Positions 8,957 to 20,962 of a stretch of DNA of 64,000 nt are shown here, piece by piece. The translations under genes were made by a program, and so were the position numbers. This stretch comes from Mycolicibacterium sp. CH28 (GTDB taxonomy: Bacteria > Actinomycetota > Actinomycetes > Mycobacteriales > Mycobacteriaceae), in NCBI RefSeq assembly GCF_004745805.1, contig NZ_SRLQ01000002.1, positions 62,001-126,000 of the forward strand, written 5' to 3'. The notes beneath the pieces are model-generated. The model searched no databases. It saw only the letters and a list, made by a program, of their open reading frames with translations, and had not been told where the DNA came from. The number at the start of each line of letters is the position of its first letter. Position 1 is the stretch's first letter.

Positions 8957-9643
8957 ATGGACGCCATGGATTCCGAATTGATGGATTGGGACAGCGCTTA
9001 CCAGCAGCAGGGCGCATTCCCCGGGCCCCCGCCGTGGAATATCGGTGAGCCGCAACCCGAACTGGCCGCACTGGTCCGCGACGGGAAGATCAGCGGCGAC
9101 GTCCTCGACGCCGGTTGCGGGCACGCCGAGTTGGCGCTGGCGCTGGCCGCTGCGGGCAGCACCGTTGTCGGCATCGACCTCTCCCCCACTGCGATCGAGG
9201 CGGCAACCAAAGCCGCCCAGGAACGCAAGCTGAGCAATGCGACCTTCGTCTGCGATGACATCACCTCGTTCACCGGCTACGACAACCGGTTCGCCACGAT
9301 CGTCGACAGCACGCTGTTCCATTCGCTGCCGGTCAAGGCGCGCGACGGTTACCTGCAGGCAATCCACCGGGCGGCCGCACCCGGTGCCCGGCTGTACATG
9401 CTGGTGTTCGCCAAAGGCGCCTTCCCGCCGCACCTGGAGACCAAGCCCAACGAGGTCGACGAGGACGAGCTGCGCGCCGCGGTGTCGAAGTACTTTGTGA
9501 TCGACGAGATCCGGCCCGCCACAATCCATTCCCACAAGCCGGAGTTCTCCGACCTGCCCGATGGTGCGATGCCGTTCGACCTCGATGAGAAGGGCCGGTT
9601 GAAGATGCCCGCCTTCTTGCTCAGCGCGCACAAGGCGAGCTGA
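8957..9643 (+). CDS. Class I SAM-dependent methyltransferase (Rv3699 type)
   Basis: A 228-residue methyltransferase: motif I VLDAGCGHAELALALAAAG, acidic loop GIDLSPTAIEAA, motif II region ATFVCDDITSFTGYDNRFATIVDSTLFHSLP, and a C-terminal KMPAFLLSAHKAS. The N-terminal PPWNIGEPQPEL is shared with thiol/halide methyltransferase-like proteins, so a thiol, selenide or halide acceptor is possible but unproven. ATG 8957 (or 8966) starts it. It converges with egtE, 6 bp apart. Confidence 0.87.
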   Translation: MDAMDSELMDWDSAYQQQGAFPGPPPWNIGEPQPELAALVRDGKISGDVLDAGCGHAELALALAAAGSTVVGIDLSPTAIEAATKAAQERKLSNATFVCDDITSFTGYDNRFATIVDSTLFHSLPVKARDGYLQAIHRAAAPGARLYMLVFAKGAFPPHLETKPNEVDEDELRAAVSKYFVIDEIRPATIHSHKPEFSDLPDGAMPFDLDEKGRLKMPAFLLSAHKAS

Positions 9644-9649
9644 GGCGCC

Positions 9650-10765
9650 TCAGCTGACGGTACGCAGGGCGGCGGCGAAAACTTCCAGGTCCTCGGCCGT
9701 GTTGTCGACGTGCGGCGCAACTCGCAGTACCGGCGCCACTAGCTCCATCGGTGCCCGCTCGGTACCGGCAGCGGTGGTGACGATGCCGTGCTCGGCGATC
9801 AGTCGGGCCCGCACCTGCGCCGGGTCGGCACCGTCGGTCGGCGCCAGCGTGGTGATCGCGGTCGGCTCGTCCGCCGGCTCGACGACTCGCCACCCGGCGA
9901 CGTCAGCCAGCGTCGCCCGGGTGAGGTGTCCGAGCGCGGCTAGGCGCCCCCGCACGTCGTAGGGCCCTGCGGCCAGGTGCTGCCCCACGGCCACCGAGAA
10001 GCCAATTCGCGCAGCGATATTGGCCTCACCGATCTCCAGGCATTGCAGTGCCGACAGCGGGCCGGCCCACTGGGGGGTGAGCAGCAGATCGGCCAGCGCC
10101 GGCCGTACGGCGAGCACTCCGACACCGCGGGGACCGGCCAGCCATTTGCGCGACGAGGAGTAGATCGCGTCGGCGTCCACCGCACAGTCGAGGTGGCCCA
10201 ACGCCTGGGCGGCGTCGATGACGAGGGGTAGACCGATATCGCGGCACACCGCGGCCAGGTCGGACACCGGCTGCGCGACACCACGATGGCTGCCGAGCGC
10301 GGTCAGGTGCACCATCGCCGGCGGGTCGGCGCGCAATGATTCGCTGGCCGCCTCCGGGTCCACCCGACCCAGATCGTCAACCGGCAGGGGTCGCGTGGCG
10401 AAACCGTGGGCGGCGAAAGCGGCGAGGTTGGGGCCGTACTCGCCGGGTAGGCACGCCACGGAGCGCGCCATTGACCACACTCCGAGCAGCAATTCCAGCG
10501 CGTTTCCCGATCCGGTGGTGAAAACCACGTCGTCAGCGGACATCCCGGTCAACGCCGCGACACCAGCCCGGCCGGCATCGAGCGCCGGTGCAGCTGCCTG
10601 CGCGGCAACGTAGCCGCCGACCTCCGATTCGTGGCGGGCGTGCGCGGCGGCGGCCTCGATCGCGGCCAACGCCTGGCGGGAGCAGGCGGCGCTGTCCAGA
10701 TGCACACCGGCAGCGGGCAGTCGCGCCGCACGCCAGCTGTGGGCGAGTTGGTCGGCTGTGCTCAC
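9650..10765 (-). CDS. egtE: Ergothioneine biosynthesis PLP-dependent C-S lyase EgtE
   Basis: A 371-residue class-V aminotransferase-fold enzyme. In ergothioneine biosynthesis EgtE cleaves the hercynylcysteine sulfoxide made by EgtB/EgtC to give ergothioneine. Motifs are [35 protein letters not shown] and the PLP-lysine segment [22 protein letters not shown] at 10765 overlaps the egtD stop by 4 nt (GTGA), giving translational coupling. It is the last gene of egtABCDE. Sequence and position agree, so confidence is high. Confidence 0.93.
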   Translation of the reverse strand: MSTADQLAHSWRAARLPAAGVHLDSAACSRQALAAIEAAAAHARHESEVGGYVAAQAAAPALDAGRAGVAALTGMSADDVVFTTGSGNALELLLGVWSMARSVACLPGEYGPNLAAFAAHGFATRPLPVDDLGRVDPEAASESLRADPPAMVHLTALGSHRGVAQPVSDLAAVCRDIGLPLVIDAAQALGHLDCAVDADAIYSSSRKWLAGPRGVGVLAVRPALADLLLTPQWAGPLSALQCLEIGEANIAARIGFSVAVGQHLAAGPYDVRGRLAALGHLTRATLADVAGWRVVEPADEPTAITTLAPTDGADPAQVRARLIAEHGIVTTAAGTERAPMELVAPVLRVAPHVDNTAEDLEVFAAALRTVS

Positions 10766-11727
10766 TTCACCGCCAACGAAAGGCCGAAATCCCCCGCCGG
10801 GTCGGTCCACCACTGGGTGCGCCGCAGCCCGGCCGCGGCGAGTTCCCGGTCGACGCCCGCGGGCCGGAACTTGCACGACACTTCGGTCAGCATCTCCTCC
10901 CCCGGACTGAAATCGACCTGAACTCCGAGGGCGTCGATGCTCACCTGCTGCGGTGTCTGAGCACGCAGCCACATTTCGATGCGTTCCTCCTCGACGTTCC
11001 ACCGCGCGACGTGCGCGAAGGCCTCGACGTCGAAATCGGCCTGCAGTTCACGGTTGACCACCGCCAGCACGTTGCGGTTGAACCGCGCGGTGACACCCGC
11101 ACTGTCGTCGTAGGCGCGGACCAGTCGCTCGGCATCTTTGACCAGATCGGTGCCCAGCAGCAGGGAGTCGCCGGGATCCAGCACGTCGGCAAGCGCGGCC
11201 AAGAACTCCGCGCGCGGCCCCGGCGTGAGGTTGCCGATGGTGGAGCCCAGGAACACGAACAGCCGCCGGCCGCCGGCGGGAATCTTGGCCAGGTGTTCTT
11301 CGAAGTCCCCGCACACCGCGTCGATCTCGAGTTCGGGATATTCGCTTCCCAGCGCCTCTCCGGCCGATTCCAGCACCCCCGAGTCGACGTCGAAGGGGAT
11401 GAACCGCCGCAGCGATCCGTTGTCGTGCATGGCGGTCAGCAGCATCCTGGTCTTCTCCGAGGTGCCGCTGCCCAGCTCGACGAGGGTGTCCGCGCCGCTG
11501 GCCGCGGCGATCGCGGCGGACTGGGCACGCAGAATCTGCGCCTCCGCACGGGTCGGGTAGTACTCCGGAAGCCGGGTGATCTGATCAAACAGGTCACTGC
11601 CGACAGTGTCGTAGAACCACTTGGGCGGCAATGATTTCGGCGTCTGTCGTAGCCCGTTGCGCACATCGTTGCGAAGAGCCTGGGCGGCGGAGTCGGCGGC
11701 CAGATAATTCGACAGCGTGAAGGTCAC
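10762..11727 (-). CDS. egtD: L-histidine N-alpha-methyltransferase EgtD
   Basis: A 321-residue SAM-dependent methyltransferase that trimethylates histidine to hercynine, the first committed step to ergothioneine. Visible are [16 protein letters not shown] (SAM motif I), [32 protein letters not shown] and the [19 protein letters not shown]-terminal signature of this family. It overlaps egtC upstream and egtE downstream by 4 nt each. Confidence 0.96.
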   Translation of the reverse strand: MTFTLSNYLAADSAAQALRNDVRNGLRQTPKSLPPKWFYDTVGSDLFDQITRLPEYYPTRAEAQILRAQSAAIAAASGADTLVELGSGTSEKTRMLLTAMHDNGSLRRFIPFDVDSGVLESAGEALGSEYPELEIDAVCGDFEEHLAKIPAGGRRLFVFLGSTIGNLTPGPRAEFLAALADVLDPGDSLLLGTDLVKDAERLVRAYDDSAGVTARFNRNVLAVVNRELQADFDVEAFAHVARWNVEEERIEMWLRAQTPQQVSIDALGVQVDFSPGEEMLTEVSCKFRPAGVDRELAAAGLRRTQWWTDPAGDFGLSLAVK

Positions 11728-12428
11728 GACGGTCCTTTCAGCGGTGTGAGCGTCACCTGGCTGCCGCTGACCTCCACCAGGTGGCGGTCGGGGACGTCGC
11801 GCCAGTCGGGATGGTCATCGAAGGGTTCACTGGCCAGCACGACGCCGTCATCTCGGCGCAATACCGACAAGGTGTCGCCCCAGGTGGTGGCCAGCAGCCG
11901 AGAACCGTTGGCCACCAGTATGTTCAGCCGCGCGCCCGGGTCCGCCGCGCCGACCTCGACGATGGTATCGGCGAGGTTGTCCAAGCCGCGATCGAAGATC
12001 AGCGCCGCCAGGACCGCACTGTCGACCGTCGACTCGGCCGCCGAACTGACCGGCAGCACACCGCGATCCACGATGCCGTTATGTGAAAGCAGCCACGCGC
12101 CGTCGCTGAACGGTGCGGACGCGCTCGCCTCGATCGGCATACCCACGGTCGCCGAGCGCACCGCGGCGACCACACAGCCACTGCGCAGCGCCGGAGACAC
12201 CGAGGCAAACGACACGTCGCCCCATAGTGGGGACGCACTGCGCCACCGCCGGGGCACGTCGCCAGGCACATCGGCCGAGAAGAAGCCGACTCCCCAGCCG
12301 TCGGCGTTGACCAGGCCATGCTTCTGGCGACGCGGCGCATAGGACTGCACCCGCAGACCGGACGGGGGGTCGAGCACCAGCGAGGCGACCGACACCGGCT
12401 CGCCGAGCCAGCCGAGATGCCGGCACAT
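11724..12428 (-). CDS. egtC: Gamma-glutamyl hercynylcysteine sulfoxide hydrolase EgtC
   Basis: A 234-residue class II glutamine-amidotransferase-fold (Ntn) hydrolase that removes the gamma-glutamyl group from the EgtB product. The nucleophile is Cys2 ([10 protein letters not shown]); other fold motifs are [21 protein letters not shown] and [10 protein letters not shown]. It overlaps egtD by 4 nt, and egtB by 1 nt at its start. Confidence 0.95.
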   Translation of the reverse strand: MCRHLGWLGEPVSVASLVLDPPSGLRVQSYAPRRQKHGLVNADGWGVGFFSADVPGDVPRRWRSASPLWGDVSFASVSPALRSGCVVAAVRSATVGMPIEASASAPFSDGAWLLSHNGIVDRGVLPVSSAAESTVDSAVLAALIFDRGLDNLADTIVEVGAADPGARLNILVANGSRLLATTWGDTLSVLRRDDGVVLASEPFDDHPDWRDVPDRHLVEVSGSQVTLTPLKGPS

Positions 12429-13714
12429 CAGATGTCCCAGGCCAGGCGCAGGCCGGAGAAGATCTGCCGGCGGATCGGATGGTCCCAGTTGCGGAAGCTG
12501 GGCCGCAGAATGTCACCGGCGACGGCCCACGATCCGCCACGCAGCACCCGGTAGTCGCCGTCGAAGAACGGTTCGGAGTAGCGCTGGTAGATCATCGGGG
12601 AGAACTCCGGCCACGGCCGCAACGGCGAGGTCGTCCACTCCCATACGTCGCCGAGCATCTGCTCGGCGCCGTACGCCGACGCCCCGGCGGGATAGGCCCC
12701 GACCGGCGCGGGCCGCAGCGCCTCTCCACCGAGGTTGGCCAGCCGCGGGTTCGGTTCGTCGGCACCCCACGGATAGCGGCGGCGCGTCCCGGCGGCCGGA
12801 TCCCAGGCGCAGGCCTTTTCCCATTCGACTTCGGTGGGAAGTCGCGCCCCTGCCCACGCCGCGTAGGCCTCGGCCTCGAAGAACGTGATGTGTTGCACGG
12901 GCTCGTCGGTGGGGATCTCCTCGACGTGGCCGAACCGGGTGCGGGTGCCGTCCGGGTTCCAGAACTGCGGGGCACTCAGCCCGGCCTGGACCAGGTGCTC
13001 CCACCCGCGTTCCGACCACCACTGCTGGCGGGTGTAGCCGCCGTCGTCGACGAACTGGCGCCATTCGCCGTTGGTCACCGGCACCCGGCCGATCCGGAAC
13101 GAAGGGATGTCGACGACGTGGGCGGGGCGTTCGTTGTCCAGCGACAACGGCTCGGTCCCGGCGTCGACACCCAGCACGAACGGCCCGCCCGGTACCAGGA
13201 CCGAGGTGCCGGCCACCCCCGGCCGACCGGCCGGCAGCGACGTTCGCTGCCCAAGGATCGGCGCGCCGGCACGCAGGTTGAGCGCCTGCAGCATGGTCTC
13301 GTCATGCTGGTTCTCGTGGCTGATCACCAGGCCGAACCGGAACGCGACCTCGGCGTCGTCATCGCGCTCAGGCAGGGTGTCGAGCACATCGAGGGCCGCC
13401 GCGCGCACGCTGCTGCAGTAGGCGCGCGACTGCGCCGGGGTCAGCAGCGGCAGATCGACCCGGCTGGCGCGGGTGTGTACGAACGCGTCGTAGAGCCCTT
13501 CGATGTTGGCCGGCAACATGCCGGGCCGGTGCGGGTCGCCGTCGCGCAGCAGCCACAGCTCTTCCTGTTGCCCGATGTGGGCGAGGTCCCACACCAGCGG
13601 ACTCATCAGCGGGCTGTACTGCCGATGCAGTTCGGCATCGTCGAAATCGGTGAGGGACAACGTTCGCTGCCGGGCCCGCTGCAGATCGCGGGCCAGTGTG
13701 TCCCGGCCGGTCAT
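12428..13714 (-). CDS. egtB: Hercynine oxygenase EgtB
   Basis: A 428-residue non-heme iron sulfoxide synthase that couples hercynine and gamma-glutamylcysteine with O2. The N-terminal DinB-like domain carries the iron ligands ([17 protein letters not shown] and [15 protein letters not shown], the H-x3-H-x-E pattern). The C-terminal formylglycine-enzyme-like domain has [24 protein letters not shown] and VLRGGSWAV. Its start overlaps the egtA stop by 4 nt. Confidence 0.96.
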   Translation of the reverse strand: MTGRDTLARDLQRARQRTLSLTDFDDAELHRQYSPLMSPLVWDLAHIGQQEELWLLRDGDPHRPGMLPANIEGLYDAFVHTRASRVDLPLLTPAQSRAYCSSVRAAALDVLDTLPERDDDAEVAFRFGLVISHENQHDETMLQALNLRAGAPILGQRTSLPAGRPGVAGTSVLVPGGPFVLGVDAGTEPLSLDNERPAHVVDIPSFRIGRVPVTNGEWRQFVDDGGYTRQQWWSERGWEHLVQAGLSAPQFWNPDGTRTRFGHVEEIPTDEPVQHITFFEAEAYAAWAGARLPTEVEWEKACAWDPAAGTRRRYPWGADEPNPRLANLGGEALRPAPVGAYPAGASAYGAEQMLGDVWEWTTSPLRPWPEFSPMIYQRYSEPFFDGDYRVLRGGSWAVAGDILRPSFRNWDHPIRRQIFSGLRLAWDI

Positions 13715-14997
13715 CCGGCTCCCCTGAGCATGGCCAGGACGGCACCATCGATTCCGCGCTGGATCGCTTGATCGGCGAAATCGTCGGCAGGACAGCGGCC
13801 AGTTTCCACGTTCTGCAGCAACCGCTGCATCGACTCGGATAATTCCGCGGGGACGCGGTCGGCCACCATCGCCACGCAGCGGGTCGCCGCGGTGTAGAGC
13901 CGGGTGTCGGCGAGACCGACGCGCGCCGCCAGGTCCCAGGCAGTCGCGACGGGTTCGACGGCTTCGGCAGCCAGCTCGGCCAGCGCTGGATCATCGAGCA
14001 GGGTCACAAGCAGGAATGCCACCGCCGGCCACAGCGCATCCGAGATGCTGTCGAGGTAACGAATCTCCAGCCAGCGGCGCGGACGTACCGGCGGGAACAA
14101 CGTGGTCAGGTGGTAGTCGAGGTCGGCGGTGGTGGGCCGCCGGTCACCGAGCAGCACCAACCCGTCGGCCCAGTCGGCGAACGGCACATGCTCGGTGACC
14201 GCCACGGCGTCGGGGCTGTGGACCAGCATCACGGGAGCCTTCAGCGCGTACCGAGCCCAGTCGGTGCATGGGTCGTCACCGTTGGCGCCGAGGACCGGAC
14301 CGCAGCGCGCCGAGTCCAGCTGACCCCACACCCGCTGCCGGGTGGACTGCCAGCCGGTGAACCGACCGGCCAGCAGCGGGGAGTTGGCGGCGATCGCGAT
14401 CATGGTCGGTCCGAGGGCGTGCGCCAGGCGGACCCGGTCGGCCCAGCCGTCGCGCGGTCCGGCGTCGAGGTTGATCTGGATCGAGGCCGTCGAGGTCATC
14501 ATTGCCGCACCGGCTCCCGCCGTCCGGGAGGCGACGAAGAACTGTTCCATCGCCCGGTAACGAGGCCCGGGGTTGACCCGGTACGGACGGCGTAGCGGGT
14601 CGGCGCCGAGTAACACCAGTCCAAGGCCGGCATCGGCGAACACCGACTGCAGCACGTTCCGGTCGGTGATGAGCCCGGTGATCGCGGGGATCGGACCGAC
14701 CGCAGGCGGTCCGGACAGTTCGACGGCACCGCCCGGCTCGATGGTGACGGCACTGCCGCCGGGCAACGACCCGACCGAGGCGATCACCTCGTTGAGCTCC
14801 GACCAGCCCGGGCGGCGGTTCGGATCATTCAGGTCGAAGCAATGGGCTTCGACTTCCAGGCCGACCCGGCCGGCCGGGCCGTCGGCCAGCGTGCCGCCGG
14901 CGATGTGCAATGCGGCCGACGATGCGCTGGCCAGCACGCGCTGGTCGTCCGGCCCGCCGCGTGCCCGGCCCGGTTGTGACGCGACGACGAACGTCAT
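13711..14997 (-). CDS. egtA: Glutamate-cysteine ligase EgtA
   Basis: About 428 residues, a glutamate-cysteine ligase supplying gamma-glutamylcysteine to EgtB. Motifs [46 protein letters not shown] and [13 protein letters not shown] fit actinobacterial EgtA. The start is uncertain: ATG 14997 has GGAAG 9 nt upstream and gives [10 protein letters not shown]; an ATG at 15006 and a more distal one at 15033 are less well placed. It is the promoter-proximal gene of the operon, whose 87-bp upstream gap carries a palindrome at 15047-15063. Confidence 0.93.
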   Translation of the reverse strand: MTFVVASQPGRARGGPDDQRVLASASSAALHIAGGTLADGPAGRVGLEVEAHCFDLNDPNRRPGWSELNEVIASVGSLPGGSAVTIEPGGAVELSGPPAVGPIPAITGLITDRNVLQSVFADAGLGLVLLGADPLRRPYRVNPGPRYRAMEQFFVASRTAGAGAAMMTSTASIQINLDAGPRDGWADRVRLAHALGPTMIAIAANSPLLAGRFTGWQSTRQRVWGQLDSARCGPVLGANGDDPCTDWARYALKAPVMLVHSPDAVAVTEHVPFADWADGLVLLGDRRPTTADLDYHLTTLFPPVRPRRWLEIRYLDSISDALWPAVAFLLVTLLDDPALAELAAEAVEPVATAWDLAARVGLADTRLYTAATRCVAMVADRVPAELSESMQRLLQNVETGRCPADDFADQAIQRGIDGAVLAMLRGAG

Positions 14998-15046
14998 GAC
15001 TTCCATCTTCCAGATGGCACCGACAAATTTCACCGATCCTCGAGCA

Positions 15047-15063
15047 ACACGTCAGTGACGTGT
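15047..15063. promoter_or_regulatory. ACACGTC palindrome upstream of egt operon
   Basis: Perfect 7-bp arms ACACGTC/GACGTGT around a 3-nt AGT centre, 50 bp before egtA and 22 bp after the stop of the adjacent secreted-protein gene. It is a candidate operator or, less likely, a small terminator for that gene. No bound factor can be assigned. Confidence 0.45.
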
Positions 15064-15084
15064 ACCCGAAGTAGCGGTTCGTTA

Positions 15085-15726
15085 CTACTGTCCGAGGGTG
15101 TTCTGCATGGCTCCGGCGAGCACATTGACCGCCGGACCGCCGTTGCCGGACTGACAGACCTTGGCCTGAAGCAGCACGTTCTCCCGTAACCGGGTCTGGG
15201 TGAAACAGCGCCGGTCGGTGCCCGCTTCCTGTTTGACCCACACCGCGTCGGTGGCCGAGGGTGGTGCACCGCTGAACGACCACACCTGGGTGGTGCCGTC
15301 GTCGAGGTGCATGGCGGTCGTCTGGCCGGCGCAGCCGACCGTTCGGTCGGTGACGCGGTGGAATGCCCGGGTGGCGGCATCGTTGGTGGCAAACACCCCG
15401 ATGGCCTGCTTGACCAGATGGTTCTGGTCGGTCGCCGAGGTCTGGGTGAGCGCACTGTTGAATGCGGCCAGGTCGGGGTCGTAGTAGACCTCGGGCAGCC
15501 CGATGTCGGCCCAGTTGTTGCAGACCGGCAGGTCCACCCAGTAGGCCTGGACCGGGTCGGTGCCGACCGACTCCCATGTCATCGGCGCGCCCACGATATT
15601 GCCGACCGAGCCCTTGCCCAGCACGGCGTAGGACACCACGCCGGGGTCCGACGGGCGCGCCGCAGCCGGGGCGGCGACCGCGAGACCGGCGATCAGCAGG
15701 ACGGCCGCAGCCGCGATTGCGCGCAC
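15085..15726 (-). CDS. Secreted PknH-sensor-like protein (Rv3705c type)
   Basis: A 213-residue exported protein. A signal peptide (AIAAAAVLLIAGLAVAAPAA, cut near AAA/RP) precedes a domain like the extracellular PknH sensor: PVCNNWADIGLP, YYDPDLAAFNSAL, RTVGCAGQTTAMHLDDG, RRCFTQTRL and VCQSGNGGPAVNVL, with four Cys likely forming two disulfides. There is no kinase part. It is co-oriented with egtA and has the same neighbour in M. tuberculosis; a link to redox physiology is only suggested by location. Confidence 0.85.
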   Translation of the reverse strand: MRAIAAAAVLLIAGLAVAAPAAARPSDPGVVSYAVLGKGSVGNIVGAPMTWESVGTDPVQAYWVDLPVCNNWADIGLPEVYYDPDLAAFNSALTQTSATDQNHLVKQAIGVFATNDAATRAFHRVTDRTVGCAGQTTAMHLDDGTTQVWSFSGAPPSATDAVWVKQEAGTDRRCFTQTRLRENVLLQAKVCQSGNGGPAVNVLAGAMQNTLGQ

Positions 15727-15730
15727 CGGA

Positions 15731-16159
15731 TCAGACCTTGGCAGCCAGCGTGACGTCGATATTGCCCCGGGTGGCCTTGGAGTAGGGACACACCTGGTGG
15801 GCCTTGTTCATCAGGTCCTCCGCCTCGGCCTGCCCAAGACCGGGTAGGTAGCCGGTGAGGTGGGCGTTGATCGCGTATCCACCGTCGGCGTCCTTGCCGA
15901 ATCCCACTTGTGCGGTGACACCCGAGGCACCGTCGAGCGAGATCTTCTCCGAGCGCGCCACCAACTGCAGCGCGCCCAGGAAGCAGGCTGCATACCCCGC
16001 CGAGAACAGCTGCTCGGGATTGGTGCCCTCGCCGCTGCCCCCGGCCTCCTTGGGCGGCCGGGTCTCCAGATCAATCCGGTTGTCCGACGACTTGACGTGA
16101 CCGTCTCGTCCTCCGCCGCTGGCCGTCGACTCCGCGGTGTAGATGACCTCGATACCCAT
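15731..16159 (-). CDS. ohr: Organic hydroperoxide resistance protein (Ohr)
   Basis: A 142-residue OsmC/Ohr peroxidase that reduces organic and fatty-acid hydroperoxides with its two active Cys, both present: LFSAGYAACFLGAL and HQVCPYSKATRGN. The N-terminal YTAESTASGGGRDGHVKSSD and LDLETRPP-like segment are typical. ATG 16159 is used; an ATG at 16171 adds four residues and would overlap the stop of a dead catalase gene. It lies 4 bp from the downstream secreted protein. No OhrR/MarR regulator is adjacent. Confidence 0.93.
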   Translation of the reverse strand: MGIEVIYTAESTASGGGRDGHVKSSDNRIDLETRPPKEAGGSGEGTNPEQLFSAGYAACFLGALQLVARSEKISLDGASGVTAQVGFGKDADGGYAINAHLTGYLPGLGQAEAEDLMNKAHQVCPYSKATRGNIDVTLAAKV

Positions 16160-16167
16160 GGGTTCGA

Positions 16168-16495
16168 TCATGCCAGCCCGGCGCGCACTCCTTCTTCGAT
16201 CTTCTTTCCGAGGTCGGGATCGACGTCGGCGCCCATCGAGTTCGGCGCGTAGACCGGGTCGCTGACGTTGTGGATGCGCGTCGCTGTAGGAGAAGCCGTG
16301 GGCCAGCAGCATCGCGTCCGGGCTCGAACGCGGCCTGCTCGATCTCAGCGTGGCAATCGGTCACGTTGCGGTTCAACGTTATTCGGCCCACCCCATGGAT
16401 CGGATAGTCGCTGTGCCGCCAGCTCTTGGGGATCCCGCGATCGCCCATCAGCCAGGTGACCTGGCGAGCGGATTCCGATGACAGCGTCCAGAAGC
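16168..16495 (-). pseudogene. Catalase gene remnant
   Basis: Read on the minus strand, disjoint pieces of a heme catalase appear in order but in different frames. GFWTLSSESARQVTWLMGD and RGIPKSWRH are followed directly by SDYPIHGVGRITLNRN and AEIEQAAFEPG, which are normally over 100 residues apart. MLLAHGFSYSDAH follows in another frame, and DPVYAPNSMGADVD with EEGVRAGLA and a TGA at 16168-16170 in a third. The gene has lost its N-terminus, a large internal segment and reading frame. The H-(S/K)DYP junction suggests an internal deletion. It abuts ohr, another peroxide defence gene. Confidence 0.85.
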
Positions 16496-16500
16496 CGATA

Positions 16501-16531
16501 CCCAGCGCCCCCGGGGGTCAGGGGCGCTGGG
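16501..16531. terminator. GC-rich hairpin terminator
   Basis: Perfect 11-bp arms CCCAGCGCCCC (16501-16511) and GGGGCGCTGGG (16521-16531) with a 9-nt loop, located 9 bp beyond the stop of the leftward Pro/Gly-rich gene. It probably terminates that gene. Confidence 0.7.
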
Positions 16532-16540
16532 CACAGGGCG

Positions 16541-16951
16541 TCAGGGGCGCGGGGTGGCGGGGCCGCCGGGACCGCTAGGGCCGGGGCCCATTGGGCCCAT
16601 CGGTCCGGCACCGTCCGGTCCCGGACCCATCGGACCCCAGGGCCCCACGCCCGGCATCATCGGCATCATCGGCGGGCCGCCGCGGTGGTGGAACTGTCCG
16701 GATTCGCCACGGTCTCGCCAGCCGCCGTCGTGTCCGCTATGGCGTCCGAGGATGAAACCGGTGAAGAACACCGCGCCGACGATGAATACCGTTCCGGCCA
16801 CGATCGCGACCCAGGCGGCGGCTTGGTACAGGCGGTTGGGCCGGTCCGCACGCGGCGCAGGCTCGTAATGCACCGGTGCAGGCGGCGGCGGGGGCAGAGT
16901 TGCGACGGGACTGGTCGCGGGCTCGTCGGCCCGCTCAGGTGTTTCGGTCAT
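16541..16951 (-). CDS. Pro/Gly/Met-rich single-pass membrane protein
   Basis: A 136-residue protein (Rv3706c-like position). Residues 1-35 are acidic then Pro-rich (TLPPPPPAPVHYEPAP); a transmembrane helix follows (AAAWVAIVAGTVFIVGAVFF); the tail is His/Gly then Pro/Gly/Met-rich (MMPMMPGVGPWGPMGPGP). ATG 16951 (MTETPERADEP) fits better than an upstream ATG. Function is unknown. A hairpin terminator lies just downstream. Confidence 0.8.
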   Translation of the reverse strand: MTETPERADEPATSPVATLPPPPPAPVHYEPAPRADRPNRLYQAAAWVAIVAGTVFIVGAVFFTGFILGRHSGHDGGWRDRGESGQFHHRGGPPMMPMMPGVGPWGPMGPGPDGAGPMGPMGPGPSGPGGPATPRP

Positions 16952-17107
16952 GAATCGATCATGCGAGCCCGCCACCTAGCCTCGGTTAGGTAACGCCTAT
17001 GAAAAGGCTATGAATGGCGCGTGCTCGCCCGACCTGCGGGGCAACCCTCTAGACACCATCAGCGAACTTTGCGACGATTGCCCAGAAGTAGCCGCTAAGG
17101 AGAACCG

Positions 17108-17317
17108 ATGGCGCTGGTCTACCTCTATGCCGCAGGCGCACCCCTGTTCGCTTTTCTGGCATGGGTCTTCTCCGAAGCATTTCGCGCTGGTGAAGCCGTA
17201 GATCGCCGGATTCGCGTCCCGCTGATCATCGCAGCGGGCGCACTGTGGCCGTTGCTGCTGGTGGGAGTTGCCCAGATTCAAGCAGTGCGGATACAAGCGA
17301 ATACGTTCTCGTCTTAG
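17108..17317 (+). CDS. Small two-helix membrane protein
   Basis: 69 residues with a strong AAGGAGAA site about 5 nt before ATG 17108. Two hydrophobic segments, VYLYAAGAPLFAFLAWVF and VPLIIAAGALWPLLLVGVAQ, flank a short charged loop (EAFRAGEAVDRRIR). I do not recognise the family. The good ribosome site and two clean helices support a real gene. Confidence 0.75.
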   Translation: MALVYLYAAGAPLFAFLAWVFSEAFRAGEAVDRRIRVPLIIAAGALWPLLLVGVAQIQAVRIQANTFSS

Positions 17318-17356
17318 AACTGCGCTTCGAATGGTCGCGCCGCGGAACCCCTCGTC

Positions 17357-18508
17357 TCACCAGGGCTTGAACGGGTTCACCGCGAACTGGAGCACCCGGT
17401 ACGGCGCGCGATCGCGCGGGGCGGTGTTCCACTGACTGATGAACACCCGAACCTCGTCAAGGGTGGAGCCGGGTGAGATGTAGCCGCCGTAGGGCTGGGC
17501 CAGCCGGTTGTCCTCCGGCGGAGGCAGGCTATCGGCCGGATCGGGCCAGTCACCCGCCTGCACCACCGTCGTCACCGGAGCGGTGCCGAGGCCGGTCGGG
17601 TCGTAGGCCACCCGCATCTCCATGTTGCCGGTGCTGGCATTGAAGTAGGACAACACCGGCTTGCCGTCGACTTGACGCATACTCATCTCCCCGACCCGGT
17701 CGGGCCACAAGGGTGTCGGCGTCTTGTTCCAGCCGCCGCCCGGCCCGCCGGCCCAGCCCTGCCACCTGGAACGGTCGGTGAACGTCTGCGGGGTGGCCCG
17801 GTAGAGCACGGCCGGCCCGGTGCGGTCGAAACTGTTGGCGACGATGTACACCCAACCGATCGGGGAGTCCGCGGTGGGGATCGGGTCGTAGTAGCCGCTA
17901 ATCTGGGTCTGCCGGCCGCCGGCAAAGGACGCCGCGCGCTGCGACCCCGGTACCGTCGCCCAACCACCGCGTCCCGCTTCGGCTTTCACCAATCGCGAGG
18001 TCTGCGGCACCAGATTCTTGGTGATCGTCACCAGCAGGTAGTTCTGCCGGTTGATCTGCACCACCCCGGCCGGCAACTGGGAGGAACCCACCGGGGTCGG
18101 ATCGGCCAGCAGCGGCCTGTCCACGCCGGTGACGCCGGTGTAGCGCACCCCAGCGGGGTCATCAACCGAGTCGCCCGCCACGCGCAGCGCGACCGGGGAG
18201 AACCACCCGCCGAATCCGACTCCCTGGCCGGCGAAACTGTCACCGCAGATCTGCAGCAGCTCGGTGGGGAATTCCATGAACTCGCACAGGTCGGTGGCAC
18301 CGATACCGTAGTCGCGGGTCGGTGTGCCGGTACCCGCGATTGGACCGATACGCATCACCTGACCCGAGTCCAGCGGCTGCAGGATCGGATCCGGCGCCGG
18401 GCTCGGCGGGTCGGCAGCGGCCGGCGGGCACGCTGCCGCCAGCACCGAGATCGACGAAATGACGCATACCACTCGCCATTTCACGCCCAAACGTTGGTTT
18501 CGGCGCAA
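17357..18508 (-). CDS. Secreted DUF4185-like protein (Rv3707c type)
   Basis: A 383-residue exported protein with signal sequence VVCVISSISVLAAACPPAAA; the Cys makes lipidation conceivable but the lipobox is imperfect. The mature part has GIGATDLCEFMEFP, ICGDSFAGQGVGFGGWFSPVAL, GWVYIVANSFDRTGPAVLYR and VLSYFNASTGNMEMRVAYD, matching the five-bladed propeller-like DUF4185 family found outside mycobacterial cells. Its function is not established. It sits 9 bp downstream of asd. Confidence 0.85.
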   Translation of the reverse strand: MRRNQRLGVKWRVVCVISSISVLAAACPPAAADPPSPAPDPILQPLDSGQVMRIGPIAGTGTPTRDYGIGATDLCEFMEFPTELLQICGDSFAGQGVGFGGWFSPVALRVAGDSVDDPAGVRYTGVTGVDRPLLADPTPVGSSQLPAGVVQINRQNYLLVTITKNLVPQTSRLVKAEAGRGGWATVPGSQRAASFAGGRQTQISGYYDPIPTADSPIGWVYIVANSFDRTGPAVLYRATPQTFTDRSRWQGWAGGPGGGWNKTPTPLWPDRVGEMSMRQVDGKPVLSYFNASTGNMEMRVAYDPTGLGTAPVTTVVQAGDWPDPADSLPPPEDNRLAQPYGGYISPGSTLDEVRVFISQWNTAPRDRAPYRVLQFAVNPFKPW

Positions 18509-18517
18509 AGGAGAGCC

Positions 18518-20868
<2,351 letters not shown>

Positions 20869-20962
20869 TGTCTGCCCTTTCGGAAATGCGGGAGGTCGGC
20901 TCTAAGGATAAAGGGTCCGCGCACCTGCTTTTGCGCCCGAGATCGGCGGTAACGTCCCAGCG

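Noticed and set aside
18481-18510. CGCCCAAAC near the start of the DUF4185 gene, like the end of the DUF559 repeat
   Set aside because: Only about nine bases agree and the rest diverges, so a third repeat copy is not supported.
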